Positions 14,666 through 14,899 of a DNA stretch of 14,899 bases are shown here, piece by piece; the first letter of the stretch is position 1; every line of letters starts with the position of its first letter. The DNA is from Candidatus Gastranaerophilales bacterium (lineage in GTDB: Bacteria; Cyanobacteriota; Vampirovibrionia; Gastranaerophilales; Gastranaerophilaceae): assembly GCA_947625445.1 (NCBI GenBank), contig CANQOM010000021.1, forward strand, positions 1-14,899, given 5' to 3'. Position numbers and translations under genes: made by a program. The notes beneath the pieces were generated by a model, which worked only from the letters and a program-made list of their open reading frames with translations, was not told where the DNA came from and ran no database searches.

Positions 14666-14701
14666 AATGAGGGGTTCTTGATTATGCAAGTTCTCCTCAT
14701 T
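14666..14701 (+). other. Intercistronic hairpin between acpP and fabF
   Basis: AATGAGGGG...CTTG pairs with CAAG...CCTCATT to give a 15-position stem with two T-T mismatches, one G-T pair and a six-base ATTATG loop. No T run follows (ATTATTAG), so it is not a normal terminator. It could stabilise the 3' end of acpP mRNA or lower passage into fabF. Confidence 0.55.
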
Positions 14702-14729
14702 ATTATTAGAGAACAAATAGGTGAAAAAA

Positions 14730-14899
14730 ATGACAAAAAGACGTGTAGTAGTAACAGGCATGGGTGCAGTATCACCTTATGGAGTCGGCTCAGATAAATT
14801 ATGGGATGGCGTAGTAAACGGGAAAAGTGCCGTTTCAAGAATTGAGAATATGGGAGATATGAGCGGACACACTGTTTTAATTGGCGGTGAGATAAAAGA
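14730..14899 (+). CDS. fabF: 3-oxoacyl-ACP synthase II (FabF), N-terminal part
   Basis: The window ends inside this gene. The 56 residues visible open with RRVVVTGMGAVSPYG, then LWDGVVNGKSAVSRIE, which is the standard start of beta-ketoacyl-ACP synthase II, the elongating condensing enzyme. SPYG replaces the commoner TPLG. The Cys-His-His active site lies beyond the window, so catalytic competence cannot be judged. The ATG has AGGTG (14719-14723) at about six bases and follows the acpP hairpin by 28 bases. Its place after acpP is the normal fab order; FabB or a polyketide-type KS is unlikely here. Confidence 0.93.
   Translation, partial: MTKRRVVVTGMGAVSPYGVGSDKLWDGVVNGKSAVSRIENMGDMSGHTVLIGGEIK

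Noticed and set aside
1..14899. CRISPR arrays, tRNA or rRNA genes, insertion sequences, phage or toxin-antitoxin modules
   Set aside because: Reading through the window I found no repeated spacer pattern, cloverleaf, transposase or integrase sequence, or recognisable toxin pair; no covariance-model search was possible.

Overview
The window is AT-rich, densely packed bacterial housekeeping DNA. I see no phage, insertion sequence, CRISPR array, rRNA or tRNA. The coding style suggests an uncultured, host-associated bacterium of low GC. The prenyl diphosphate synthase has cyanobacterial CrtE-like wording (DNDDFRRGKPSNHKVYGE) and is followed by a DUF212/divergent-PAP2 gene, a pairing I know from Cyanobacteria. 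Together with low GC and no photosynthesis genes, this makes a non-photosynthetic cyanobacterial relative (Gastranaerophilales/Melainabacteria) my best guess. This is inference; a Clostridia-like or other AT-rich lineage is not excluded.

Left block, minus strand, transcribed from about 4290 towards 1: rsgA (ribosome assembly GTPase), a polyprenyl diphosphate synthase, a DUF212 membrane protein, a cytosolic PAS-GAF histidine kinase with no adjacent response regulator, and the start of hisS. The first four genes abut or overlap and look like one operon. The hisS reading frame stops at codon 68, just inside the conserved MYTF region, so it is broken or mis-assembled at the window edge.

Middle block, plus strand: pnp (PNPase) is divergent from rsgA across 81 bp holding overlapping promoters, and ends in a strong intrinsic terminator. 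A TTG-started patatin-like phospholipase follows immediately. Next comes a uridine-kinase/phosphoribulokinase-family P-loop protein with a long N-terminal extension, then an AT-rich hairpin terminator. After a 244-bp spacer lie two small, coupled, unrecognised genes (a very basic helical protein and a coiled-coil protein), which end at a perfect 12-bp terminator with a GAAA loop.

Right block, plus strand: the fatty-acid and phospholipid initiation cluster, DUF177(YceD)-rpmF-plsX-fabH-fabD-[small basic ORF]-fabG-acpP-fabF (cut at the window end). PlsX makes acyl-phosphate for phospholipid synthesis; FabD and FabH supply and start malonyl-ACP condensation; FabG reduces; AcpP carries; FabF elongates. 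The cluster appears to start from a TTGACA promoter placed so close to the DUF177 ATG that the mRNA would be leaderless. acpP has its own promoter with a 14-bp perfect palindrome over the -35 region, and a hairpin separates acpP from fabF.

Most of the window is ordinary core biology. The parts worth a second look are the two small unknown genes at 8927-9559, the extra ORF inside the fab cluster, the candidate leaderless promoters, the acpP palindrome, and the interrupted hisS.
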